In this document: piece by piece, positions 1 through 8,148 of the stretch
Numbering within the stretch: position 1 is the stretch's first letter
Layout of the letters: each line of letters starts with the position of its first letter
NCBI GenBank assembly: GCA_947258785.1
Contig: CAMYJT010000012.1
Location: forward strand, 1-64,000
Source of the DNA: an uncultured Gammaproteobacteria bacterium
GTDB taxonomy: Bacteria > Pseudomonadota > Gammaproteobacteria > Arenicellales > JAANXG01
Length of the DNA: 64,000 nt
Reading direction: 5' to 3'
Notes under the pieces: generated by a model
Databases searched by the model: none
What the model was told of the DNA's origin: nothing
What the model saw: the letters and a program-made list of their open reading frames with translations, nothing else
Program-made: the position numbers and the translations under genes

Positions 1-23
1 TTGATAGAAAGGAATCTTTAAGG

Positions 24-96
24 TGGCCAGGGACAGAATCGAACTGCCGACACGGGGATTTTCAGTCCCCTGCTCTACCGACTGAGCTACCTGGCC
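24..96 (-). tRNA. tRNA-Phe (GAA)
   Basis: Read on the minus strand, this 73-nt segment folds as a cloverleaf. The acceptor arms GGCCAGG and CCTGGCC pair, and the discriminator is A. The anticodon stem GGGGA/TCCCC encloses the loop CTGAAAA with anticodon GAA. The T arm carries GTTCGATTC. The terminal CCA is not fully encoded, because CC is followed by T. It lies downstream of yggX on the same strand. Confidence 0.96.
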
Positions 97-197
97 ATGG
101 GAGGGGGTATCTGATTGGAAGGAGCGGTATTTAAACGGTCGGCGGCACCGCAGTCAAGCGTGAACGATCGGAAACGCCGCGCCTTGTTCCCGTATTG

Positions 198-470
198 TCA
201 GGTCTCCGGAGGCACATAGCCGGCCGGTTTCTCCGCGCCCTCACCGAACAGGTATTTCTTCATCTCGGTGACGATCATCTCTTTGGCCTTTGGATCCATC
301 GGGTTGAGGCGGTATTCGTTGATGATCATGGTTTGATGCTGCTGCCATTGTTGCCACGCCTCTTTGGAGATCGACTCATAGATCTTTTTGCCGAGTTCTC
401 CAGGCCATGGTGGATAATCCAGCCCTTCCGCCTCGCGGCCGAGTTTTACACAGTGCAGTACGCGCGCCAT
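198..470 (-). CDS. yggX: Probable Fe(2+)-trafficking protein YggX
   Basis: This 90-residue protein matches the YggX family in full length. The N-terminus [20 protein letters not shown] contains the family's single conserved cysteine, and the core has the typical [20 protein letters not shown] stretch. YggX proteins are small cytosolic proteins linked to iron handling and protection of Fe-S clusters from oxidation. The gene starts three bases after the mutY stop codon on the same strand, the usual gammaproteobacterial mutY-yggX pair, so the two are probably co-transcribed. The pairing makes sense because MutY itself carries a 4Fe-4S cluster. The reading frame is intact, unlike that of its partner. 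Confidence 0.96.
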   Translation of the reverse strand: MARVLHCVKLGREAEGLDYPPWPGELGKKIYESISKEAWQQWQQHQTMIINEYRLNPMDPKAKEMIVTEMKKYLFGEGAEKPAGYVPPET

Positions 471-473
471 CGT

Positions 474-1533
474 TTACCTCAGTTTTTGCAGTAGATGTTT
501 AACCGGCACGGACAGTCCGCGTTCATCCGGAAATTGGGGTTTATACCAGACCAGGCCGTGCTTCTCCATGACGCCGGGCAGGGTGTCGCGCACGTACGCC
601 GGCACCGGCGTGATGTCGAGATGGAAGTGGGAGAACGTGTGACGCAGGCGTGGCCATGGGCTTTCGGTCTCCACCACCAGACCATACCGCTCCTGCATGG
701 TTTGCGGAACATCCGCCTCCAGCGCGCATTCCGGGAAGCCCCACAGCCCGCCCCACACCCCGGTGGGCGGCCGTTGTTCGAGCAGGACGCCCTTTTCGCT
801 GCGGACCATGACCATGGTGAGCGCCTTGACCGGCTTGTGCGGCCGCGCCGCCGGTGTCGGATAGGCCTCGGGGTCGCCGTGACGGCGGGCAGCGCACAGC
901 CGGTGCAGGGGGCACTCGATGCAGAGCGGTTTCCGCCGCCGGCAGACGGTGGCGCCAAGATCCATGATCGCCTGGTTGTAGTCCGCCGTGCGCTCTCGAG
1001 GTGTGTACCGATCGGCCAGTTCCCACAGACGCTTTTCGACCGCCCGCCGGCTCGGTGGGCCGGTGATGCGGTGCACCCGGGCGAGAACCCGTTTGCAGTT
1101 GCCGTCCAGGATCGGGTGGCGCTGACCGAAGGCAAAGGTCAGGATGGCGCCTGCCGTTGAGCGGGATGGCGCCTGCCGTTGAGCGGCCGATGCCGGGCAG
1201 TCCTTGGACGTGCGCCATCAACCCCGGGAATCGGCCGCCGTGCTTCTCACAAATGATCCGTGCCGCGCGATGGAGATTGCGGGCGCGGGTGTAGTAGCCA
1301 AGTCCGCTCCACTGGTGGAGGACCTCGTCCGCCCGCGCGCCGGCCAGCGCGGACACACTGGGAAACCGCGCCATGAAACGCTCGAAGTACGGCGCCGCCG
1401 TGCTGACCTGAGTCTGTTGCAGCATGACCTCGGCCACCCAGACGCGGTATGGGTCGCGGTTACCCCGCCACGGCAGGCCGTTGCGGCCGTGGCGGTCATA
1501 CCACGCCAGCAGCTTTGTGGCGAAGGTGTCCAC
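474..1533 (-). pseudogene. mutY: MutY adenine DNA glycosylase, frameshifted by a 22-bp tandem duplication
   Basis: MutY removes adenine mispaired with 8-oxoguanine or guanine in base-excision repair. The N-terminal part (start to about 1186) has the family sequence [20 protein letters not shown] and the helix-hairpin-helix [11 protein letters not shown]. The C-terminal part is in another frame. It has the 4Fe-4S cysteines as CX6CX2CX5C ([17 protein letters not shown]) and a NUDIX-like 8-oxoG recognition domain. The frames part at an exact 22-bp duplication at 1142-1185. Deleting one copy gives [20 protein letters not shown], as expected for MutY, and a protein of about 345 residues, the family length. 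I chose the GTG start at 1533 ([15 protein letters not shown]) by homology; TTG at 1569 is possible. As sequenced, the catalytic domain is cut off before the Fe-S cluster, so the product should be inactive. Assembly error or a mixed population cannot be excluded. Confidence 0.9.
1142..1185 (-). repeat. Exact 22-bp tandem duplication inside mutY
   Basis: Positions 1142-1163 and 1164-1185 are identical, each reading GGATGGCGCC at its left end and GTTGAGCG at its right end. The length is not a multiple of three, so the duplication shifts the mutY frame by one base. It falls right after the helix-hairpin-helix of the glycosylase domain. Polymerase slippage is the simplest origin, and the event could revert precisely by loss of one copy. 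Confidence 0.97.
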
Positions 1534-1604
1534 CGTGACGATTAAATAGGTTCCCGCCGGTGCAGACAAGGTCCCCCGGGCGGGCGCGCTCGAGGCCGCG
1601 GTGC

Positions 1605-2603
1605 TCAGTTGAACCGCAGTGTATGCGCGAGGCGCTTGACGCTGCCGTCGCTGAACTCGGCGCGAATCTTGATCTCAAACGTTCCCCATCCGTTACTGCT
1701 CAACGCGAAACCGTCCTTGGCGTCACAGATGCGCCGGACCGGGTCGGCAAAGCTCTGGTGTAGGGTGTACTCGACACAGTCGATGTTCGAGAGCGTGGCG
1801 CTGTCCGCCTCCAGAAAAACGGTCCAATCCCACCGTTTGTCTCCGGCGGGCCGCGCGGTATTCCGGGTACGGATCTTCGCGCTGTCCGCCAGGCGCCGTA
1901 CCGGCAGGGCCTTCGACTTCCCCGCCACACCGACGGGGATCGGCGTCTGCGCGGGGGTCGATTTGCCACCGTCGGCGATCGGTTTGGCGGTCGTCCGGAT
2001 GGCCTCCTGCGCCGCCATGTCCGATGAGCTGGCGGTACTGGCAATGTCGCGGGTGCCGCCGCGTTCCGCGTTCCATAACCACGTGGCGGCCAACGCGCCG
2101 CTGATCACGGCGACCGCGATCGCCAGGTAGATGACCGGCCAAGGTTTCGCGGCACGTGGTGCCGGGCCCGTCCCGACCGGCGGTTTCGGCGGCGCGGTGA
2201 CCGGTTTGGGCTTGGCCTGTATGACCGTGCCGATCGCGGCCAGCAGTTGTTGAAACTCGGGGTCGCCGCTGTCGCCCGACCAACCGATCAGCTTGGCCGC
2301 TTCGATGCGCCGGAATCCAAGCGGCAGGGGGACCTGGTCGATCAGGGCGGGTATCAGTATCCCCCGTCCGGTGGCATCCGCCGCCTCCTCCTTCACCCAA
2401 CGCGACTTGACCGAGGCCTCCGACCACAGCACCACGACGCAGCGCGCCTGCTCGAGGGCGGCGGCGATGACCTCGTCGAAGGTGCGTCCCGGCGGAATAT
2501 TGCGGTCCCACCAGACGGTCCATCCCTGAGCCTCTATGGCCTGGGCGAACAATTGGGCCCGTGCACTGTCCTCGTTGGCATAGCTGATGAAGATGTCGCT
2601 CAT
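1605..2603 (-). CDS. TIR domain, transmembrane, pYEATS domain protein
   Basis: This 332-residue protein has three parts. Residues 1-128 are a TIR domain: it starts [17 protein letters not shown], has the typical [16 protein letters not shown], and shows [13 protein letters not shown], where the Glu near position 72 matches the catalytic NADase glutamate of the family. A proline-rich linker follows, then one membrane helix at about 155-177 ([20 protein letters not shown]). Residues 255-332 resemble a YEATS fold ([33 protein letters not shown]), fitting the prokaryotic pYEATS family, which comparative genomics places in conflict and signalling systems. The inferred role is a membrane-tethered sensor whose pYEATS end detects a ligand and whose TIR end cleaves NAD+ or signals. 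GGAGAG four bases before the ATG supports the start. It sits between mutY and tRNA-Gly with no obvious partner gene. Confidence 0.85.
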   Translation of the reverse strand: MSDIFISYANEDSARAQLFAQAIEAQGWTVWWDRNIPPGRTFDEVIAAALEQARCVVVLWSEASVKSRWVKEEAADATGRGILIPALIDQVPLPLGFRRIEAAKLIGWSGDSGDPEFQQLLAAIGTVIQAKPKPVTAPPKPPVGTGPAPRAAKPWPVIYLAIAVAVISGALAATWLWNAERGGTRDIASTASSSDMAAQEAIRTTAKPIADGGKSTPAQTPIPVGVAGKSKALPVRRLADSAKIRTRNTARPAGDKRWDWTVFLEADSATLSNIDCVEYTLHQSFADPVRRICDAKDGFALSSNGWGTFEIKIRAEFSDGSVKRLAHTLRFN

Positions 2604-2655
2604 CTCTCCGCCTGCAAACCGTGTGCTACCCCCGATCCTGGTTGGATTGGATTGG

Positions 2656-2726
2656 AGCGGGTGATGGGAATCGAACCCACGTCATCAGCTTGGGAAGCTG
2701 AGGTTCTACCATTGAACTACACCCGC
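2656..2726 (-). tRNA. tRNA-Gly (CCC)
   Basis: On the minus strand this 71-nt sequence folds with acceptor GCGGGTG/CACCCGC, D arm TAGTTCAATGGTAGAAC, anticodon stem TCAGC/GCTGA and loop TTCCCAA. The anticodon is CCC. The T loop is GTTCGATTC and the discriminator is T, followed by CC. The sequence closely resembles the glyU type of enterobacteria. Confidence 0.95.
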
Positions 2727-2846
2727 TGGTTTGGGGCATAGGGTATGGGGATCCGGGTGCGGCGCGCAAGTGCTCGCGAACGAAAACATCTCGGACAAGC
2801 GCCTCGGTGATTGACGGGACGGGCAATGCATAGGTAGGCTGTCGTC

Positions 2847-3053
2847 ATGAGCTTGAGCATACTCGTCAACGGTCAAACCAAACAGGTGCGCGCCGGCCAT
2901 ACGGTGGCCGCATTGGTGCGGGAGATGGCGCTGGAGGGCCGGCGCGTCGCGATCGAGATCAACGAGGAGATCGTGCCCCGCAGCCGGTATGGCGAGCACC
3001 AACTCGAGGCCGGCGACCGGGTCGAGGTGGTCACCGCCATTGGCGGTGGCTGA
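2847..3053 (+). CDS. thiS: Thiamine biosynthesis sulfur carrier ThiS
   Basis: This 68-residue ubiquitin-like protein ends in the diagnostic Gly-Gly tail ([10 protein letters not shown]). That tail is adenylated by ThiF and thiocarboxylated to donate sulfur to the thiazole of thiamine. The body matches ThiS proteins ([24 protein letters not shown]). It is followed after about 50 bases by thiG, its partner in thiazole synthesis. I see no TPP riboswitch in the 120 bases between tRNA-Gly and the start codon. No thiF, thiH or thiO gene is nearby, so the rest of the pathway must be elsewhere. Confidence 0.96.
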   Translation: MSLSILVNGQTKQVRAGHTVAALVREMALEGRRVAIEINEEIVPRSRYGEHQLEAGDRVEVVTAIGGG

Positions 3054-3105
3054 AACCGGTCCCCGACAACCGATTCCCGAAACTTTTTCTCGAACCCATC
3101 AGATC

Positions 3106-3918
3106 ATGGTGCAACCCGAACAATTTGTGAGCACGCAGATCGACGACCCGCTGGTGATCGGCGGCGTGGCGTACCGCTCCCGGCTGTTGGTCGGGACCGG
3201 CAAGTACAAGGACCTCGAAGAGACGCAACGCGCGGTGGCGATCAGTGGGGCGGAGATCGTTACCGTTGCCATACGCCGCACCAACATCGGCCAGGACCCC
3301 GATCAACCGAACCTGTTGGACGCGATCCCGCCGCACCGTTACACCTTGTTACCGAACACCGCGGGCTGCTATACCGCCAAGGACGCGGTGCGCACCTGCC
3401 GCCTGGCCCGCGAGCTGTTGGACGGCCACGCCCTGGTCAAACTGGAGGTGTTGGGCGACGAAAAAACCCTGTTCCCCGATATCACCGCGACGCTGGCAGC
3501 GGCGGAGGAATTGATCAAGGACGATTTTCAGGTGATGGTCTACACCAACGACGACCCCATCGTCGCCAAGCGTCTGGCTGACATGGGTTGCGTGGCGGTC
3601 ATGCCGCTGGCCGCCCCCATTGGTTCCGGGCTCGGCATCCGCAATCCCTACAACATCCGCTTCATCCTGGACGAGGCGACGGTGCCCATCATTGTGGACG
3701 CGGGGGTCGGCACCGCCAGTGACGCGACCGTGGCTATGGAGTTGGGCTGCGACGGCGTGTTGATGAACACCGCCATTGCCCACGCCAAGGACCCGTTGCG
3801 CATGGCCTCGGCCATGAAGAAGGGTATCGAGGCCGGCCGCGAGGCCTTTCTCGCCGGGCGCATGCCCAGGAAACGCTATGCCAGCGCGTCGTCGCCGATC
3901 GACGGGACGTTCTTCTAG
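3106..3918 (+). CDS. thiG: Thiazole synthase ThiG
   Basis: ThiG condenses deoxyxylulose phosphate, dehydroglycine and ThiS thiocarboxylate into the thiazole phosphate of thiamine. The 270-residue product covers the whole TIM-barrel family: [20 protein letters not shown] at the start, [24 protein letters not shown] around the conserved Schiff-base lysine region, [14 protein letters not shown], and [20 protein letters not shown] for phosphate binding. The ATG at 3106 gives a normal N-terminus; the frame is open further upstream into thiS but that stretch is not ThiG-like. It is co-directional with thiS. Its TAG stop lies directly against a solitary copy of the dispersed inverted-repeat end at 3922. 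Confidence 0.97.
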   Translation: MVQPEQFVSTQIDDPLVIGGVAYRSRLLVGTGKYKDLEETQRAVAISGAEIVTVAIRRTNIGQDPDQPNLLDAIPPHRYTLLPNTAGCYTAKDAVRTCRLARELLDGHALVKLEVLGDEKTLFPDITATLAAAEELIKDDFQVMVYTNDDPIVAKRLADMGCVAVMPLAAPIGSGLGIRNPYNIRFILDEATVPIIVDAGVGTASDATVAMELGCDGVLMNTAIAHAKDPLRMASAMKKGIEAGREAFLAGRMPRKRYASASSPIDGTFF

Positions 3919-3921
3919 CCC

Positions 3922-3937
3922 GCATATTGCACCACGG
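3922..3937 (+). repeat. Solitary end of the dispersed inverted-repeat element
   Basis: GCATATTGCACCACGG differs by one base from the 16-bp terminal repeat GCATATTGCACCAAGG of the elements at 19.2 and 30.1 kb. It is preceded by CTAG, which contains the thiG stop codon. No matching opposite end is visible before trmB, so this looks like a remnant or an isolated end. Confidence 0.65.
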
Positions 3938-3979
3938 CGTCCCGCCTCTATTCATCGCCTGCACCGGAGACACCCGCAA

Positions 3980-3996
3980 CGGGGGCCTGGCCCCCG
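3980..3996 (+). promoter_or_regulatory. GC-rich hairpin touching the trmB start codon
   Basis: CGGGGGCC and GGCCCCCG form a near-perfect stem with a single T as nominal loop, three bases before the trmB ATG. There is no T-run, so it is not an intrinsic terminator. No separate Shine-Dalgarno site is visible, so the G-rich arm may be the binding site and would be masked when folded. A role in translation control is inference. Confidence 0.4.
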
Positions 3997-3999
3997 CCC

Positions 4000-4677
4000 A
4001 TGACGCACCGCCGCATCCGCAGTTATGTCCGCCGCGAGGGCCGCATCACGCCGGCCCAGCAGCGGGCCCTGAACGAGTTGTGGCCGATCTACGGCATTGG
4101 TCCGGGTGGCGAGGCGATCGATCCGGTAAAACTGTTCGGCCGGGATGTCCCGACAATCATGGAGGTCGGATTCGGCAACGGCGACACCTTGATCGAATTG
4201 GCCGCGCAGCAGCCCGAATGTAACTTTATCGGCGTCGATGTCTACCGCCCCGGCGTGGGTCGTCTATTGTTGCAGGCGACGCGGTTGGGGGTGATCAATC
4301 TACGGGTGTTCTGTGACGACGCCGTCAACGTGCTGCGGGATCGCTTGCCGGAGGCCTCCCTGTCCGGCCTGCTGATCTTTTTCCCCGACCCGTGGCCGAA
4401 GAAACGACATCACAAACGCCGCCTGATTCGGCCGGAATTCGTAGAGCTCGCGGTCTCGCGGCTCAAGCTTGGCGGCCGTATTCATCTGGCGACCGACTGG
4501 GAGGACTACGCGCAACAGATGCTGGAAGTTATGACCGCGCAGCGGGCGCTGCGTAACATCGAGGGTGAGCGGCAATTCATGGCGCGGCCGGGGTATCGGC
4601 CGGTCACCAAATTCGAGGCGCGCGGCCACGCCCGCGGTCACCGGGTGTGGGACCTGAGCTTCGAGCGGGTTCGCTGA
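4000..4677 (+). CDS. trmB: tRNA (guanine-N7)-methyltransferase TrmB
   Basis: TrmB uses S-adenosylmethionine to methylate G46 in the variable loop of tRNA. The 225-residue product has the family N-terminus (RRIRSYVRREGRITPAQQRA), the SAM-binding segment IMEVGFGNGDTLIELAAQQP, NFIGVDVYRPGVGRLL, and the signature LIFFPDPWPKKRHHKRRLI. The C-terminus TKFEARGHARGHRVWDL is also typical. The start is fixed by homology, because no clear ribosome site is visible and a strong hairpin lies three bases upstream. It is separated from thiG by about 80 bases holding the solitary repeat end. Confidence 0.97.
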   Translation: MTHRRIRSYVRREGRITPAQQRALNELWPIYGIGPGGEAIDPVKLFGRDVPTIMEVGFGNGDTLIELAAQQPECNFIGVDVYRPGVGRLLLQATRLGVINLRVFCDDAVNVLRDRLPEASLSGLLIFFPDPWPKKRHHKRRLIRPEFVELAVSRLKLGGRIHLATDWEDYAQQMLEVMTAQRALRNIEGERQFMARPGYRPVTKFEARGHARGHRVWDLSFERVR

Positions 4678-4881
4678 TTACTCGTTGTCCCGTCTTGCCT
4701 CGAGCGATCCGAGTTCGCCGTTGTGGTCCAGTGCCGCCGAAAACTCGATGGGTTGGCAGCATACGTAGCAGTCCTCGATGTAGCGCTGGTCGCCTGCAGA
4801 CAGGTCGACCGTAGTGTCGAACTGCTCGCCGCAGTAGGGGCACCGCACGCAGACCGTAATGACGACGTTGGTGGCGTCCAT
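4678..4881 (-). CDS. CPXCG-type cysteine-rich small protein
   Basis: A small protein of 67 residues with two zinc-knuckle pairs, CPYCG near the N-terminus and CYVCC about 25 residues later. This matches the CPXCG-motif cysteine-rich family found in many gammaproteobacteria, whose function is unknown. I chose the ATG at 4881 (MDATN) because GAGG lies five bases upstream. An ATG at 4911 would add ten residues. It is convergent with trmB, with the two coding ends abutting at 4677/4678, and divergent from the glycosidase-like gene at 4926. Confidence 0.8.
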   Translation of the reverse strand: MDATNVVITVCVRCPYCGEQFDTTVDLSAGDQRYIEDCYVCCQPIEFSAALDHNGELGSLEARRDNE

Positions 4882-4925
4882 GATGACCTCGGCTAACTCA
4901 TTAATGATCATTTTAGACCAAAAGA

Positions 4926-6059
4926 ATGGCGGCGACCTGCTATCCTCACACCCCTATGACTGCAACAGATCCGTCGTGGTGGGATTCGTTTTCGAATCAA
5001 CCGTATAGGATTCCGGCCGCGGAGAAACCCCGGGGCGGTTGGCCGAACGTACGTGAGTATCTGGCCATCGCCGCCACCGCGCTGGCCCGCGCGCCGGCCC
5101 TGGCATGGCGCTACCAAGCGCTCGAGCCACGGCCGTCGCAACGGGACGCGGCGTCATTTGTGGGGCTCAGCGTTACCCCGGACCCGGCGTACGACACCGC
5201 CGTGGAGGAGATGGTGGATGAGTTGGGGGTGCAGGAGCTGTTGGTGCGCGTGCCCACCTGGGAGATCGAGCGAATTGACCAGTACGCGCGGTTTCTCGAG
5301 CGCCTCCCCGGACGGCGGTTTTTGATCAACGTGCTGCAGAGCCGCGACAGCGTGCGTCATCCGGAACGATGGCGGGAACAGCTGCGGGTAATTTTCTCCA
5401 CCCTCGAGGACCGGGTGAGCCATTTCCAGATCGGCAACGCGATTAACCGCACCAAATGGGGTTGTGCGCACCCGGGAGAGTATCTGCGGCTGCTGGAGAT
5501 CGCCGAAGCGGTGCGGCGGGAATTCACCGGCGTCCGGCTGGTTGGCTCATCGGTGATCGATTTCGAGCCGCTGATCACCCTGCGCACCCTGTGCAATCGG
5601 CGTCGCTATGAACTGGACGTCGTCGCCGCGCTGTTGTACGTGAACCGGCGGGGTTCGCCGTTCCGGCGGCAGTATGGGGTTTTTGATCTGCACAACAAGC
5701 TGCGCCTGATCTACGCCATGGTGTCCCTCGGTACCCGCAATGCCAGGCGCCTGTGGATTACCGAGACCAATTGGCCGCTGTTGCATACGCAGCCCTACAC
5801 CCCCAATTCCGGTCACCCGCGCTCCACGGTCGACGAGGCGACCCAGGCGCGCTACCTGAAGCAGTACTATCAGATCGCCCACCAAAGCGGTTGGGTGGAG
5901 AAGGTGTACTGGTGGCAGCTCATCAATCCCGGCTACGGTCTGGTCGATCACCGCGGCGGTGCCTTGCGTAAACATCCGGCCTACCACGCACTCAAGGAGA
6001 TCATGCATGGAGATCTTTACCGGCCGCCAAGCGCGGACCCGCGGCCTGCACAGCGTTAA
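4926..6059 (+). CDS. Putative glycoside hydrolase-like TIM-barrel protein
   Basis: The 377-residue product resembles TIM-barrel glycoside hydrolases of the clan A type. It has repeated beta-strand-like segments (SFVGLSVTPDP, ELLVRVPTWE, RRFLINVLQSRD, HFQIGNAINRTKWG) and RRLWITETNWPLLHT, where the Glu is in the place expected for a catalytic nucleophile. The region around FQIGNAINRTKWG, where the acid/base NE pair would sit, has N-A instead, so activity is uncertain. No signal peptide is visible, so a cytoplasmic location is likely. The start may be ATG 4926 or ATG 4956 (MTATDPSWWDSF); neither has a strong ribosome site. Substrate unknown. Confidence 0.6.
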   Translation: MAATCYPHTPMTATDPSWWDSFSNQPYRIPAAEKPRGGWPNVREYLAIAATALARAPALAWRYQALEPRPSQRDAASFVGLSVTPDPAYDTAVEEMVDELGVQELLVRVPTWEIERIDQYARFLERLPGRRFLINVLQSRDSVRHPERWREQLRVIFSTLEDRVSHFQIGNAINRTKWGCAHPGEYLRLLEIAEAVRREFTGVRLVGSSVIDFEPLITLRTLCNRRRYELDVVAALLYVNRRGSPFRRQYGVFDLHNKLRLIYAMVSLGTRNARRLWITETNWPLLHTQPYTPNSGHPRSTVDEATQARYLKQYYQIAHQSGWVEKVYWWQLINPGYGLVDHRGGALRKHPAYHALKEIMHGDLYRPPSADPRPAQR

Positions 6060-6084
6060 CCCGGGACGCTCAATAAACTGAGAT

Positions 6085-6124
6085 GAAATTGGGGTCGGAG
6101 TTCTCCACTCTACCCCCCAGTTTC
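6085..6124. repeat. REP-like imperfect palindrome between convergent genes
   Basis: GAAATTGGGGTCGGAGTT and the reverse complement of the right arm, GAAACTGGGGGGTAGAGT, pair imperfectly over about 18 positions around a short loop. It lies between the convergent ends of the glycosidase-like gene and the CoA-transferase gene. It resembles the palindrome at 54601-54638 (shared GGGTC-GAGT core), suggesting a small REP-like family. It may also act as a bidirectional terminator. Confidence 0.5.
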
Positions 6125-6133
6125 ACGGCCGGT

Positions 6134-7333
6134 TCATTCGTCAGCCGCCACGGCGCCCTCGGCGATCAGGGCGTCGATGTCGGCCTCGGTATAGCCGTAC
6201 TCGCCCAGTATCACCCGGGTGTGCTCACCGAACACCGGCGCGCCCCGCTGCGGTTCGGCAGGCGTCCGCGAGTAGGTCACCGGATGGCCGAGTGTCTGCA
6301 CACCACCGAGCCGGTGGTGCTCGACCTGGCGGATCATCCCGCGCGCCACGGCGTGGGGGTCTGCCTGCATCTGCCGGATGTTGAGGATCGGTCCCGCGGG
6401 AACGCCGGCGCTCTCCAGCCGGGTCAGCCACTCCGTAGTGGTCCGGGTGCGAAATATCCGCTGCAACTCGTCCTGCAGGGCCGCTAAATTCCCCATTCGA
6501 TCGTTGTTCGTGGCAAACCGCGGGTCCCCGCCCAGCGCCGCCGCCTCCAATGTCTCGACCAGCTTTTGCCAGTTTTTCTGGTTGGCCGCCCCGACCGTGA
6601 TCCAGCCGTCCCGGGTGGCGAATGCCTGGTAGGGCGCATTGAGGGGGTGGGCCGATCCCATCGCCGCGGGCGCCTCGCCGGTGGCGAATGCGATGGCCGA
6701 CTGCCAATAGGTGTGGATTATCCCGGCCTCGAACAGCGACGTGTCCACGCGCTGCCCGGTGCCGGTGCGCAGCCGCTCGACGTAGGCGCCGAGGATGCCC
6801 ATCGCCCCCAGGATCCCGGCGGTGATGTCGGTCAATGGCGCGCCGCATTTCATCGGGTCACCGCCGGGACCGGCGCCGGTGATGCTCATCAGTCCGGACA
6901 TGCCCTGGGCGATCAGGTCGAATCCGCCGCGCTCGGCGTAGGGCCCGGTGCGGCCGAAGCCGGAGATCTCGCAGTAGATCAGCCCGGGGTTGATGTGGGA
7001 CAGGGCGTCGTAACCGAGGCCCAGTTTTTCCATCGTGCCTTTGCGGTAATTTTCGATGAGTGCGTCGGCGTCCTCGATCAAGCGGCGCAACACCGCGCGG
7101 CCACCGTCGGTTTTCAGATTCACCGCGATCCCGCGTTTGTTCCGGTTCATCATCATGAACGCCGCTGATTCACCGTCCAGTTCCGGCGGAACCATGCGGC
7201 GGGCGTCGTCGCCGCCCGGCACCTTTTCCACTTTGATGACTTCGGCCCCCATGTCGGCCAGCATCATGCCGCAGGTCGGTCCGGCCATGATGTGGGCCAA
7301 TTCGATCACCTTTAGACCGGCCAGGGGTCCCAT
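6134..7333 (-). CDS. Class III (CaiB/BaiF) CoA-transferase
   Basis: This 399-residue protein matches the formyl-CoA transferase/CaiB family along its length. It begins PLAGLKVIELAHIMAGPTCG, continues DMGAEVIKVEKVPGGDD, and has NRNKRGIAVNLKTDGGRAV and YCEISGFGRTGPYAERGGFD, where the conserved Asp forms the aspartyl-CoA intermediate. These enzymes move CoA from a donor such as succinyl-CoA to a carboxylic acid. It starts one base after the enoyl-CoA hydratase stop and is last in the dctPQM-hydratase-transferase run. The inferred role is activation of the acid imported by the TRAP transporter. The substrate cannot be read from sequence. Confidence 0.92.
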   Translation of the reverse strand: MGPLAGLKVIELAHIMAGPTCGMMLADMGAEVIKVEKVPGGDDARRMVPPELDGESAAFMMMNRNKRGIAVNLKTDGGRAVLRRLIEDADALIENYRKGTMEKLGLGYDALSHINPGLIYCEISGFGRTGPYAERGGFDLIAQGMSGLMSITGAGPGGDPMKCGAPLTDITAGILGAMGILGAYVERLRTGTGQRVDTSLFEAGIIHTYWQSAIAFATGEAPAAMGSAHPLNAPYQAFATRDGWITVGAANQKNWQKLVETLEAAALGGDPRFATNNDRMGNLAALQDELQRIFRTRTTTEWLTRLESAGVPAGPILNIRQMQADPHAVARGMIRQVEHHRLGGVQTLGHPVTYSRTPAEPQRGAPVFGEHTRVILGEYGYTEADIDALIAEGAVAADE

Positions 7334-7334
7334 G

Positions 7335-8114
7335 TCAGCGGCCGATGAACTCGGGTTTGGTTTTGTTCAGAAACGACCGGTATCCGATCTGGAAGTCCTC
7401 GGTGCCGTAGCAGGCGTATCCCTCGTCGATCTCGGCGGCGGTTAATGGGGTGGGGTCGGCCAGTCTGGCGATGAACCGTTTGTGCCAGCGGGCGACCAGT
7501 GGGGCGCCCGCGGCGATGCGGCCGGCGGTGGCATAGGCCTCCGTCTCCACCTGATCGTCCGTCACCACACGGTGCACTAGGCCTTTGGAGAGCGCCTCCT
7601 GGGCACTGTAGATCCGCCCCTCGAGCAGGATCTCCAAGGCGGTTGCCCGGCCGACCAGTTCAACCAGCGCCTGCAGCTCGGTCGGCGCCATGACCAGTCC
7701 GAGACGCTTGATGGGCACACCGAAGCGGCTGGAGTCGCCGCAAATCCGCAGGTCGCACAGAGCGGCGATCTCCAATCCGCCGCCGACGCATATCCCGTTG
7801 ATCAACGCCACCAACGGCACCGAACAAGCACGAAACGCCGCGAAGGTGCGATTCATCATGGCGCCGTACACGCGCGCCTGTTCGAGATTGGAGCGTTCGG
7901 TCGCGAATTCACTGATGTCGTTGCCGGGGGAGAAGGCCTTCTGCCCCGCACCCCGCACCACCACACAACGTGTCTGCTCGTCCGTCGCCAACGCATCGAT
8001 TACCTCGCCCAGATGCCGCCACATGGCCTTGGTCAGCGCGTTCAGTTTGTCGGGCCGGTTGAGGACCACGGTGGTGATGTGCTCATTACGTTCTACCCGG
8101 ATCAGGTCGGACAT
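7335..8114 (-). CDS. Enoyl-CoA hydratase/isomerase family protein
   Basis: The 259-residue product is a full-length crotonase-fold protein. It has HITTVVLNRPDKLNALTKAM at the N-terminus, the first oxyanion-hole segment AFSPGNDISEFA, the second segment ALINGICVGGGLEIAALCDL, and FGVPIKRLGLVMAPT. The usual hydratase glutamates are not obvious: the segment after the GGG helix reads LEIAALCDLRICGDSSRFG. Isomerase, hydrolase or decarboxylase chemistry is therefore as likely as hydration. It lies between dctM and the CoA-transferase gene in the same transcription unit and probably acts on the CoA ester made by that transferase. Confidence 0.9.
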   Translation of the reverse strand: MSDLIRVERNEHITTVVLNRPDKLNALTKAMWRHLGEVIDALATDEQTRCVVVRGAGQKAFSPGNDISEFATERSNLEQARVYGAMMNRTFAAFRACSVPLVALINGICVGGGLEIAALCDLRICGDSSRFGVPIKRLGLVMAPTELQALVELVGRATALEILLEGRIYSAQEALSKGLVHRVVTDDQVETEAYATAGRIAAGAPLVARWHKRFIARLADPTPLTAAEIDEGYACYGTEDFQIGYRSFLNKTKPEFIGR

Positions 8115-8148
8115 GCGGTGTCTCCGAAGCAGGTTGTGGTTCGCGTGG

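Noticed and set aside
1605..2726. Integrative island in tRNA-Gly carrying the TIR gene
   Set aside because: No integrase and no repeated tRNA 3' end were seen, and the flanking genes are ordinary core genes. Proximity to a tRNA alone is not enough.
2727..2846. TPP riboswitch upstream of thiS
   Set aside because: The conserved CTGAGA and ACCTGA-type elements are absent from the 120 bases before the start codon.
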